Shown: piece after piece, positions 17,118 through 24,677 of the stretch | Layout of the letters: each line of letters begins with the position of its first letter | Numbering within the stretch: position 1 is the first letter of the stretch | NCBI RefSeq assembly: GCF_900105395.1 | Contig: NZ_LT629775.1 | Span: 6,909,501-6,973,500, forward strand | Origin: Streptomyces sp. TLI_053 | Lineage (GTDB): Bacteria; Actinomycetota; Actinomycetes; Streptomycetales; Streptomycetaceae | Direction: 5' to 3' | DNA length: 64,000 nt | Notes under the pieces: generated by a model | What the model saw: only the letters and a program-made list of their open reading frames with translations | Told to the model about the DNA's origin: nothing | Database searches by the model: none | Position numbers and translations under genes: made by a program

Positions 17118-18053
17118 TCAGTTGACGGTGAAGGTCACTTCGGCGTTCTTGCCGCCGCCGCCGGAGGTGGTGCAGTTGTGGCCGGACGGGACCTCGCAGC
17201 TGTAGCTGTTGGAGCCGGCGAAGGGGTTGCTCCAGCGGAAGGTGACCTTGCCGCCGCCGGAGAGCAGGTACTCGGCACTGCCGGCGGTGCCGGTGGCGAA
17301 CCCTTCGGACTCGCTCTGCCAGCGGGCCCGGTCGCCGTTGTTGATGGCCGACGGGGGCAGGCTGTTGCCGGTCCAGATGCCGCCGTCCAGGCCGGCGCCG
17401 ATCCGGCCGAGCAGGGCGCCGGAGTAGTTGTTGACGTTGACCTTGACGCTGCGGACGGGGGTGACGGCAGCGGTCAGGTCGGAGTCGGAGGCGGTCTTCG
17501 CCGAGAAGGCGGAGGGGCCGCCGGTGAGGGTGAAGGCCACGTTGGCGTTGTTGCCGCTGCCGCCCGACCAGCTGCACTGGTAGCCCGCGGGGGCGTCGCA
17601 GCTGTAGGAGTTGCGGCCGGAGTAGGGGTTGTTCCAGCGGAGGGTCACCGTCTGGTTCCAGTCGCTCGCGAAGCGGTAGACGGTGTAGCCCTCGGTGCCG
17701 GTGGCGAAGCCGCAGGACTCGCTCTTCCAGGAGGCGGTGACGGTCTTGGCGATGGCGTCCTGCGGCAGGCCGTCGCGGGACCAGCAGCCGTGGGAGAGAC
17801 CGGAGTCGGTGCGCTGCAGCTGCTGCTGGGTGCTGTTGCGGAAGGAGACGCCGGTGCTGCGGGCGGCCTCCTGGACGGTGACGGCGCCGGTGGCGGGGGC
17901 GGTCGTGACGGTGTCGGGCGAGGGGGCGGCCGTGAGGCTGCTGGGCGTGGGTGCGGCCTGGGCGGCCGGGGCGAGGGCGGCCGCGCCGCCGAGGAGGGTG
18001 GTGAGCAGGGCGGCCGAGGCGGCCCAGCGGGTGGAGCTGGCGAGCGTGGGCAT
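17118..18053 (-). CDS. secreted protein with two aegerolysin/ET79-like repeats
   Basis: 311 residues. A Sec signal peptide is followed by two homologous domains, about residues 58-185 and 190-311. Each repeats the order Ser/Thr-rich strand, G-W (GCWSRDGLP and GGIWTGNSLP), a W-S-ES-GFATGT segment, then RWNNPYSGRNSYSC or RWSNPFAGSNSYSC, and a closing Cys (CSWSG, CTTSG). Paired Cys suggest one or two disulfides per domain. The pattern resembles the aegerolysin/crystal protein ET79 beta-sandwich family, some members of which are membrane-active. That assignment is tentative. It probably forms one transcript with the RIP 49 bp downstream. Confidence 0.75.
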   Translation of the reverse strand: MPTLASSTRWAASAALLTTLLGGAAALAPAAQAAPTPSSLTAAPSPDTVTTAPATGAVTVQEAARSTGVSFRNSTQQQLQRTDSGLSHGCWSRDGLPQDAIAKTVTASWKSESCGFATGTEGYTVYRFASDWNQTVTLRWNNPYSGRNSYSCDAPAGYQCSWSGGSGNNANVAFTLTGGPSAFSAKTASDSDLTAAVTPVRSVKVNVNNYSGALLGRIGAGLDGGIWTGNSLPPSAINNGDRARWQSESEGFATGTAGSAEYLLSGGGKVTFRWSNPFAGSNSYSCEVPSGHNCTTSGGGGKNAEVTFTVN

Positions 18054-18147
18054 GACAAGTAATCCCTTCGAGGATGGGGAGGAGGGGCCTGGAGGGGGAG
18101 GGGTGGCCGGGGGCGGCCGTCGGGTCAGCGGGCGTGGACTGCTGCGG

Positions 18148-18402
18148 TCACTCGACGTACCAGAGGTCGAAGCTGCTGCCGGTGTTGTTCGGGTTGCACT
18201 CGAAGCGGCTGTACAGGCCCAGTGCGACGCTGAGCGAACCGGCCTGGTTGCACTGGGCGTAGGTGCCGTAGTGGCCGCCGTAGACCCGGTAGTCGTTCGT
18301 CTGTGCGCTCGCGGCGCCGGTGGCGACCGCGAGGAGGGCGACGGTCGCGCCCAGGGTGGCGGCCAGTCTGCGGACCGGGATCGCGCGCATGCCGAAGGTC
18401 AT
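18148..18402 (-). CDS. small secreted protein, unknown function
   Basis: 84 residues from ATG 18402, preceded by AGAGGAA. A signal peptide ends near ASA, leaving a mature domain of about 50 residues rich in Tyr and Gly. It starts with NDYRVYGGHYGTYAQC and has two Cys (AQCNQ and FECNP) that could pair. The strand order resembles small beta-sheet secreted proteins, but I recognise no family. It is upstream of, and on the same strand as, the two-domain secreted protein. Confidence 0.7.
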   Translation of the reverse strand: MTFGMRAIPVRRLAATLGATVALLAVATGAASAQTNDYRVYGGHYGTYAQCNQAGSLSVALGLYSRFECNPNNTGSSFDLWYVE

Positions 18403-18590
18403 GGTGTTCCTCTCGTCGGACGCTGTCCGGGGCCGTCGTCCTGGGCTCCCGGAGGCGTGCTGGTGGTGTGTGCTGTGCTGTGCCGGGAGCCTGTGCGCCT
18501 GGTCGGCGCCGAGACCGGGGTCGGGCCCGCATCCACCCAACCGGCGACGGATGGCACCCGTCGCCCCCTCACCCGGTCTCCCGGGCGGCT

Positions 18591-18911
18591 CTAGTCGAGC
18601 GGCTTGCGGGGGCACCAGGAGTCGCCCCAGGCGGTCGTCACGGAGCACTGGCGGCCGGAGTCGGCGCCGCCGTGGCCGTCGCGGCCGTCGAGGTCCAGGA
18701 GGTTGCCGAGACGGTCATCGAGACTGCCCGGCTTGTCGGCGTTCCCGGGCTTGGCGGCGTTCCCGGGCTTGGCGTCGTGGGCGCCGCCGGGTGTCGCGGT
18801 GACCGCCGGTCCGGGGCCGGAGTCGGCCGCGAGGGCGGCGGCCGCGCCGCCCCACCACGCGCCGGTCCCCAGCACGACCGCGACCAGTGTCCGCACCACG
18901 ATTCCGCGCAT
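18591..18911 (-). CDS. small secreted protein with KPGN repeats
   Basis: 106 residues from ATG 18911. The signal peptide is followed by a low-complexity region with AKPGNAAKPGNADKPGS, then an acidic leucine-containing stretch (LDDRLGNLLDLDGRDG). A C-terminal motif carries two Cys (RQCSVTTAWGDSWC). A GGGAG box precedes the ATG. It starts divergently from the LuxR-type regulator at 19098, 186 bp away. No family recognised. Confidence 0.7.
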   Translation of the reverse strand: MRGIVVRTLVAVVLGTGAWWGGAAAALAADSGPGPAVTATPGGAHDAKPGNAAKPGNADKPGSLDDRLGNLLDLDGRDGHGGADSGRQCSVTTAWGDSWCPRKPLD

Positions 18912-19097
18912 GACTCAACTCCCGTGAAATTGACCTCGGTCCGATGCCGGCCGGTCCTCGCCGCCCTGCGGAGCACCTCGCGAGTCACGCTGCGGAGCAC
19001 CGCCCCGGCCGTGGTCACAACCCTGCCAGTCGGCGGATGGTCCGTGCACCGTTCGCCAGGGATCATGAGCCTGCCAGGCACTTTTAGGAGGCATGCG

Positions 19098-20453
19098 ATG
19101 GAAGCCGAGACCGAAGTGGCGGCCGACGCCGCGGCCACGATCCCCGGCGTCGACAGCGCGGCCGTCACGCTCTACCGCTGGACCGTCGTGCACGGGCGGC
19201 TCACCCCGGCCACCCTGGCGCAGGCGGCCGTCGAGACCGGCATCGGCGAGACGGACTGCCGGCGGGCCCTCGCGGCACTCACGGAGGCCTGCCTCCTCCA
19301 GGTCCTCCCGCCCGCGGCTCCCGGTGCCGCCCCCGTCGGCTGGCAGCCGGTGAGCCCCCAGGCCGCCACCGCGCAACTGCTGTCCGACCGCGACGCCGCC
19401 CTGCGGGCCGAGGAGGAGGCCCTGCGCGCCCAGCGCCGACGCATCCAGCAGGAGCGCGACGGCCTGGCGGCCCTGGTGCCCGTCTACCTCCAGGCGCGTC
19501 AGCACGCCTACCCGCAGGGCACCATCGACCACCTGCCGGACAAGTTCGCCGTCCGCGCGCTGCTCTGCGACGTCATCGACTCCTGCCGCAGCGAGGTCCT
19601 GGTGTCCAAGCACGGTGGCTCCTTCCCGCCGGCCGCGCTCCGGGAGGCCCTGCCCCGCGACCTGGCCGTGCTCGGCCGGGGCGTCCGGATGCGCAGCCTG
19701 TACCAGCACGCCACCCGCTTCGACCAGCCGACCAGGCTGCACGCGGAGCAGCTCATCGGCGCGGGCGCCGAGATCCGCACCCTGCCCGAGGTCCTGCCCC
19801 AGATGATCATCGTGGACGGGGCGCTGGCGCTGCTCCCGGCCCGGTCGGGCGGCGCGCTCGTGATCCGCGAACCCGACCTGCTGTCCTATCTGCTGGACGT
19901 CTTCGCACGCGACTGGGAGAACGCCACCCCCTTCGCGACCGGACCGCAGGCCGCGCACGACATCGCCGTGACCGTCAAGCAGAGCATCCTCGTCCTGCTC
20001 GCCAAGGGACTCAAGGACGAGTCGATCGCGCGCCGGCTCGGGATCTCGCTGCGGACCTGCCGTCGGCACGTCTCCGAGATCCTGGAGGGCCTCGGGGCGC
20101 ACAGCAGGTTCCAGGCCGGTGTCTTCGCCGAGCGCCAGGGGCTCACCGCCCATCCGGCACCGGCGCCGGCACCGGCAGCGGCAGCGGCACCGGCGTCGAC
20201 GCCCTCCCCGGCCGCGCCCGACTGCGCGCCCGGGGCCGCGCCCGCGCCCCCGCCCGAAGGCGCGCCCGGCTCCGGGGATCCCGCCGCCGACGCCCGCTGC
20301 CCCGCCTGCGGCGAGTCGCTCGCCCAGCAGCAGCGCCCGAACGGCAGGCCGCCCACCTACTGCTCCTCCCGCTGCCGCTCCCGCGCCTACCGCGCCCGGG
20401 GCAGGGACCGGTCACCCGGAAGCGTCACGAAACCGGCGGCCACCGTCACGTAA
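19098..20453 (+). CDS. TrmB/PLD-like sensor LuxR-family regulator with C-terminal zinc-ribbon-like tail
   Basis: 451 residues from ATG 19098; TAGGAGG lies 5 bp upstream. The N-terminal winged helix (about 10-70), a coiled coil (about 95-125) and a PLD-like/TrmB-type middle domain (VLVSKHGGS, MRSLYQHATRF, PQMIIVDGALALLPAR) lead to a LuxR HTH at about 300-350 (GLKDESIARRLGISLRTCRRHV). A Pro/Ala-rich linker then carries a tail with CPACGE and YCSSRCRSRAYRARG, a likely four-Cys zinc site. The regulator at 48786 has the same core without the tail. It faces the secreted-protein block and probably controls it. Confidence 0.87.
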   Translation: MEAETEVAADAAATIPGVDSAAVTLYRWTVVHGRLTPATLAQAAVETGIGETDCRRALAALTEACLLQVLPPAAPGAAPVGWQPVSPQAATAQLLSDRDAALRAEEEALRAQRRRIQQERDGLAALVPVYLQARQHAYPQGTIDHLPDKFAVRALLCDVIDSCRSEVLVSKHGGSFPPAALREALPRDLAVLGRGVRMRSLYQHATRFDQPTRLHAEQLIGAGAEIRTLPEVLPQMIIVDGALALLPARSGGALVIREPDLLSYLLDVFARDWENATPFATGPQAAHDIAVTVKQSILVLLAKGLKDESIARRLGISLRTCRRHVSEILEGLGAHSRFQAGVFAERQGLTAHPAPAPAPAAAAAPASTPSPAAPDCAPGAAPAPPPEGAPGSGDPAADARCPACGESLAQQQRPNGRPPTYCSSRCRSRAYRARGRDRSPGSVTKPAATVT

Positions 20454-20500
20454 CCCGGGGGATCCGGCTGCGGAGCGTCAGCGCCGACCGGTGCGAAGGT

Positions 20501-20535
20501 GGAGCGGGAAGTCGATCCCGCCGACTTCCCGCTCC
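20501..20535. terminator. bidirectional hairpin terminator
   Basis: A 14-bp perfect stem (20501-20514 with 20522-20535) and a 7-base loop sit between the convergent regulator and serine hydrolase genes. Confidence 0.75.
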
Positions 20536-20543
20536 GCCCGCCG

Positions 20544-21524
20544 TTACGGCCGGGGAGCGCTTAGGGCCGTGTCGAGGGCGGCGAGTACGGCGTTCGCGGC
20601 CGCGTCGGTGGCGGGGGACTCGTTGACGGCGACGGTGGCCCGCCGTCCGCCGGGTGCCATGGCCGTGACGATGTGATGGCCGGCCCTGGTGGAGCCGGTG
20701 TGGCCGGTCCGGACGCCGCCGCAGGAGAGGGGCTCGGTGATCAGGCCGAGCCCGTACCGGCCTTCGCTGCCGAGCCGTTCGGGGTCGCCGGGCACGGTGC
20801 TGAGCATCTCGGCGAGCTGTCCGGCGGGCAGGAGGCGGCCCCCGAGGAGTGCGCCCAGGAAGCGGTCGACGTCGGCGGGCGTCGAGATCAGCGCGCCGCC
20901 CGCGCCGCCCGCCGAGGTGTTCCAGCGGGTCCCGTCGACCCGGACGGGCCTGCCGTCCCGTTCGGCCGTGAAGTAGCTGTGCGAGTGGCGGCCGCGGATG
21001 TCCTCGGCGTCCCCGGGCCAGTAGGTGTCGTGCAGGTGGAGCGGGTCGATGATCCGCCGGGTGACCTCGTCCTCCGCACTCCGGCCGGTGACCTGCTCGA
21101 CGACGAGCCCGGCGAGCACGTAGTCGGTGGTGGAGTAGTGCCAGCCGGGCTTCGGGTGCGGCAGGCCGAGGGCCGCCGCCACCAGCTCCTCCGGCTCGAA
21201 ATGGTGGTGACGCAGCCAGTCGACGTCCGCGTCGGCGAGTGCGTCGGCGTGGTCCGGCAGTCCGCCGGTCTGCTGGAGGAGTTGGCGGAGGGTGATGCCG
21301 CGCCCGTCGTAGCCGCCGCCCCGGACCAGGTCGGGCAGGTGGTCCGCCACGGTGTCGTCCAGCGACAGCCTTCCCTCGGCGGCGAGTTGGAGGACGACGG
21401 TGGCGGTGAAGGTCTTGGTGACGCTGCCGATCCGGAGCCGGTCGGCGGCGCTCGCCGGCCGGCCGGTCCGTACGTCGGCCGTGCCGCTCGCTCCGGCCCA
21501 CGTCCCGCAAGCGGGATCGACCAC
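20544..21524 (-). CDS. serine hydrolase, class C beta-lactamase/PBP-like family; start in doubt
   Basis: 326 residues from GTG 21524. The nucleophile motif SVTK (SxxK) is in RIGSVTKTF and the second motif is YSTTDY. A C-terminal HTGSTRAG takes the place of the KTG box. No signal peptide is seen, so it is probably a cytoplasmic esterase or peptidase-like enzyme. Homologues normally begin about 25 residues earlier, and the matching residues (PGALRGALDGLTGEHRLAG) are encoded in frame upstream of GTG 21524. No ATG, GTG or TTG precedes them before an in-frame stop, only a CTG at 21599. A 16-bp tandem repeat sits exactly at this junction with the upstream regulator gene. Confidence 0.8.
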   Translation of the reverse strand: MVDPACGTWAGASGTADVRTGRPASAADRLRIGSVTKTFTATVVLQLAAEGRLSLDDTVADHLPDLVRGGGYDGRGITLRQLLQQTGGLPDHADALADADVDWLRHHHFEPEELVAAALGLPHPKPGWHYSTTDYVLAGLVVEQVTGRSAEDEVTRRIIDPLHLHDTYWPGDAEDIRGRHSHSYFTAERDGRPVRVDGTRWNTSAGGAGGALISTPADVDRFLGALLGGRLLPAGQLAEMLSTVPGDPERLGSEGRYGLGLITEPLSCGGVRTGHTGSTRAGHHIVTAMAPGGRRATVAVNESPATDAAANAVLAALDTALSAPRP

Positions 21525-21590
21525 CTCGACGACGGCGCCCGCGAGCCGGTGTTCGCCGGTCAGACCGTCCAGCGCGCCCCGGAGCGCCCC

Positions 21591-21639
21591 GGGGCTCAGG
21601 CGTCCTGGGGCTCAGGCGTCCTGGGGCTCAGGCGTCCTG
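21591..21639. repeat. 16-bp tandem repeat at a gene junction
   Basis: Read on the minus strand, the unit GCCCCAGGACGCCTGA occurs twice, flanked by partial copies. The first partial copy supplies the stop codon of the upstream HTH gene. Each added copy shifts the frame by one relative to the serine hydrolase start region. Confidence 0.85.
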
Positions 21640-22506
21640 CGGTTGGCGGGCGGGCGGGACCGTCGAGTCGGTGGCCCAGGTGGTGAGGAGTTGCAGCGCG
21701 GCCTCGGTCGGCCCGCCCGGGACGGGGGTGAGGGTCACCAGGCGCTGGCGCTCCGGGCCGGAGAGGTCGAGGGTCTCGTAGGTGAAGGTGAGCGTCCCCA
21801 CGGCCGGATGGCGGAAGCTCTTGGTGCCGTGGGTGCGGACCTCGACGTCCGCCCGGGACCAGAGCAGCCGGAAGGTGTCGCTCTCCGCACGCAACCGGTC
21901 GATCAGCCGGGCGAGTCGCCGGTCCTCGGGGTGGCGGCCGGCGGTGGCGCGGAGCTGGCCCACGGTGTCGGCGGCGAGCCGGTCCCACTCGACGTAGAAC
22001 TCCCGCGCCTCGGGGGCGAGGAAGAGGAACACGGCCAGGTTCCAGCTGCCCGGCGCGGCGGACGCGCCGTGGACGAACAGCCGCTGGGCGACCGGGTTGA
22101 GCACGAGCACGTCCAGGCGGTCGCTCAGCACCATCGCCGGGACCCGTACGTGCTCCAGCAGCCGCACCAGTTCCGGGCGGGCCGCCACCGCCCGGTCCGG
22201 CGCGGGCCCGTCGGCGGGACGGTCCTTCCGGCCGGGCCGGGCGAGGCGGTGCAGGTGCTCGCGCTCCACCCGGTCCAGCCGGAGCGCCTCGGCGAGCGCG
22301 TCGAGGACCTCGTCGGACGGGTGCTTCGCCCGGCCCTGTTCCAGCCGCTGGTAGTACTCGACGCTGATCCCCGCCAGCTGCGCCAGCTCCTCGCGCCGCA
22401 GCCCCGGCACCCGGCGCCGTCCGCCGCCGCGCAGCCCGGCGCTCTGCGGGGTGACCAGGGCCCGGCGGGCCTGGAGGAACTCCCCGAAACCGTGGTGATC
22501 GTCCAT
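21628..22506 (-). CDS. HTH transcriptional regulator with MmyB-like ligand-binding domain
   Basis: 292 residues. The N-terminal XRE-type HTH (about 8-85) has RREELAQLAGISVEYYQRLEQGR. The remaining 190 residues match the MmyB-like PAS-type ligand-binding domain common in actinobacteria (VLNPVAQRLF, FYVEWDRLAADTVGQLRA, TLTFTYETLDL). In homologues this domain may bind fatty acid or a related ligand. It is divergent from the dienelactone hydrolase gene (163 bp between starts), which is the usual target arrangement. Confidence 0.88.
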   Translation of the reverse strand: MDDHHGFGEFLQARRALVTPQSAGLRGGGRRRVPGLRREELAQLAGISVEYYQRLEQGRAKHPSDEVLDALAEALRLDRVEREHLHRLARPGRKDRPADGPAPDRAVAARPELVRLLEHVRVPAMVLSDRLDVLVLNPVAQRLFVHGASAAPGSWNLAVFLFLAPEAREFYVEWDRLAADTVGQLRATAGRHPEDRRLARLIDRLRAESDTFRLLWSRADVEVRTHGTKSFRHPAVGTLTFTYETLDLSGPERQRLVTLTPVPGGPTEAALQLLTTWATDSTVPPARQPQDA

Positions 22507-22669
22507 GCGGGCCAGTATGACCGGCGCGGGCGGCCCGACCGGTGCTCAGGGTGGCCCTGGCAGTACCCGTAACAGCGGGGCCTGGGCGGTCGGGTCCGGC
22601 CCGGACAGGCTGGGACGTGTTCGAGGGAGCCGCCGGCTCCCGCACCGTCCCACCTGCTGAGGAACTCCC

Positions 22670-23419
22670 ATGTGCCACCCCACCGACAGCCGCCCGCCCG
22701 CCGCCCCCGTCGTCACCGGGACCGTCGCGGACGAGGGCCGGCTGGAGATCACCGCGGCCGACGGCAACCGGTTCAACGCCTTCCGCGCCGCCCCCGGCGT
22801 CCCCAACGGCCGCAGCATCCTGCTCCTGCCGGACCGGCGCGGCCTGCACCCCTTCTACGAGGAGCTCGCCCGGCGCTTCGCCGAGGCCGGGTTCCACGTC
22901 ATCGCGTTCGACCTCTACGGCCGCTCGGCCGGACTGTCCCGCCGGGACGCCGACTTCGACTGGGCCACCCACATGCCGCTGCTGGAGCCCGCCCACGTCG
23001 AGACCGACGCGGCCGCCGCCCTGGCGAAGCTGCGGGAGTGGAGCGGTGACCCGGTGTTCGGCGTCGGCTTCTGCCTCGGCGGCTCCTACTCCTGGCGCCT
23101 CGCCGCCGCCGGCCTCGGCCTGGCCGGCGCGGCCGGCTTCTACGGAGTCCCGCGCTTCTTCGGCGACCGGGCGGAGCAGCTGACGGCACCGCTGCTGATG
23201 CTGCTGGCGGGGGAGGACGTGGTGACGACGCACGAGGAGTTCGCGGAGTTCACCGGGCGCCTCGAGCGGGCCGGCAAGGAGTACGAGCTGAAGGTGTACG
23301 AGGGCGCCCCGCACTCCTTCTTCGACGACAGCGCCGAGGACTGGAGCGAGGCGTGCACCGACGCCTGGCACCGCCTGCTCGCCTTCACGGGGGTCCAGGC
23401 CGGCGCCCCGGCGGTGTGA
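22670..23419 (+). CDS. dienelactone hydrolase family protein
   Basis: 249 residues. An alpha/beta-hydrolase with a cysteine nucleophile in GFCLGGSYS, an acidic residue in LAGEDVVTTHEEF and the catalytic His in GAPHSFFD. These are the three hallmarks of the dienelactone hydrolase family, which hydrolyses lactones or esters in aromatic-compound breakdown and related detoxification. A GAGG box precedes ATG 22670. It faces an MmyB-type regulator and ends before a 15-bp hairpin. Confidence 0.88.
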   Translation: MCHPTDSRPPAAPVVTGTVADEGRLEITAADGNRFNAFRAAPGVPNGRSILLLPDRRGLHPFYEELARRFAEAGFHVIAFDLYGRSAGLSRRDADFDWATHMPLLEPAHVETDAAAALAKLREWSGDPVFGVGFCLGGSYSWRLAAAGLGLAGAAGFYGVPRFFGDRAEQLTAPLLMLLAGEDVVTTHEEFAEFTGRLERAGKEYELKVYEGAPHSFFDDSAEDWSEACTDAWHRLLAFTGVQAGAPAV

Positions 23420-23441
23420 GGACGGTACGCCCGCCGCTTTT

Positions 23442-23475
23442 CCGTCCCCGCCGAGGCCGACCTCGGCGGGGACGG
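23442..23475. terminator. bidirectional hairpin terminator
   Basis: A 15-bp perfect stem (23442-23456 with 23461-23475) closes a CCGA loop between convergent genes. Confidence 0.8.
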
Positions 23476-23498
23476 GCGGGGTACGGCGCCGGGCACGC

Positions 23499-24614
23499 TC
23501 AGATCCCCGGGACCCCCGCTCGTCGTGCCAGCAGCTCGGAGCGGACGAGTTCGAGCAGGCGCCCCGACCAGTTGCGCCCGTGGCCCCCGTTGTCGCCCCA
23601 GAACGCGGAGTTCATGTCGTCGTAGATCACGGTGCCGTCGCCCGTCGTCAGGAGGATCTCGGCCAGATCGGGGTGCTGGTCGTACTTGGCGCGCAGCAGG
23701 AGTGCCATGACGGCGGTTCGAGCGTGTTCCCAGCCCTCGTGGCGGGGGGCCTCGGTCGCGAGCTTGCGTGCCGCGGTGGCGGTCCCCGCGGCGGCGACCG
23801 CCTGTCGGGTCTCCGGATCTGCGACCGACAGGGCCCAGTACGCGTGGGTGACGGAGGGATAGTCGGCGCCCGAGACGGTGATCGGGGCGGGGTAGTCGTG
23901 CCGCAGGCCGAGCTTTCCGGGGTCGTCCACCTGCCGGATCGTGAACGAGTGCGGGAGCACGACGGTCGGGGCCTGCGGTGTCGCCGGTCCGTCCGCCGGG
24001 ACGCGGGTGGTCGGCCCGGCCGTCCAGCGCTTGTCGAAGTACGCGAGGGCGCTGTCGTAGTCCTCCTGCGAAACCGTTCCGTCGTACGACAGACAGGTCC
24101 GGTTGCCGGGCCCCGCCAGCAGGAGTCGCAGCGGCCGGTCCTTGATGTCCATGTCGCCCAGCGCGTAGCTCCGCCTGGTCTCCGGGACGGCCAGGAACGC
24201 GGCTCGGGCCGCGGCCCGGTTCTCCTCGGTCCGGTCGGCGAGGAAGACGTCGACGGCGGCCAGGCAGCGTCCGATGGAGTCGGGTCGTTCGTTCAGCCGG
24301 TCGATGGTGTCGCGGACTTCGGCGAGCAGGAGTGCGGGCGTGATCCAGCTTCGCGGCTCGCCGAACCTCCACTCCCCGAAGTCGTCGGCGGAGGCCTTGC
24401 CGCCCTCCGGAAGGCTGGTGGCCACCCAGCCGGTGCGCAGCTTCTCCTCGAACTCCTCGACCGTGACGAGCCCGCAGCAGTCGACGAGTCCGTCGGCGTA
24501 GATGAAGAGGTCGGTGAGGAAGTAATGGTCGCCGCTGCGGATGAAGGCGTGCCGCCAGGTGCCGGGTATGTGGAGCCCGTCCGCCGTGCGATACGTGATG
24601 CATTTGCCGGTCAT
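23499..24614 (-). CDS. NADAR-domain protein with an uncharacterised N-terminal domain
   Basis: 371 residues from ATG 24614 (GTG 24635 is an in-frame alternative). The C-terminal 150 residues carry the NADAR/YbiA pattern: YPSVTHAYWALSVAD, then LLRAKYDQHPDLAEILLTTGD, ending with AFWGDNGGHGRNWSGRLL. NADAR enzymes hydrolyse N-glycosidic bonds of ADP-ribosylated guanine or of riboflavin intermediates. The N-terminal 200 residues (starting near KCITYRTADG, with CCGLVTVEEFEEKL) are not recognised and may bind the substrate or a partner. It lies downstream of the PucR gene on the same strand. Confidence 0.8.
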   Translation of the reverse strand: MTGKCITYRTADGLHIPGTWRHAFIRSGDHYFLTDLFIYADGLVDCCGLVTVEEFEEKLRTGWVATSLPEGGKASADDFGEWRFGEPRSWITPALLLAEVRDTIDRLNERPDSIGRCLAAVDVFLADRTEENRAAARAAFLAVPETRRSYALGDMDIKDRPLRLLLAGPGNRTCLSYDGTVSQEDYDSALAYFDKRWTAGPTTRVPADGPATPQAPTVVLPHSFTIRQVDDPGKLGLRHDYPAPITVSGADYPSVTHAYWALSVADPETRQAVAAAGTATAARKLATEAPRHEGWEHARTAVMALLLRAKYDQHPDLAEILLTTGDGTVIYDDMNSAFWGDNGGHGRNWSGRLLELVRSELLARRAGVPGI

Positions 24615-24677
24615 CCTGGGATTGTGCCGCAGCACTCGCCGGGTCGAGGGCGGCGCTAGGACTCCCGTCGGGGCGGG

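Noticed and set aside
16193..18911. A secondary metabolite gene cluster
   Set aside because: The block has no biosynthetic enzymes, only secreted proteins, so a toxin or surface role is more likely.
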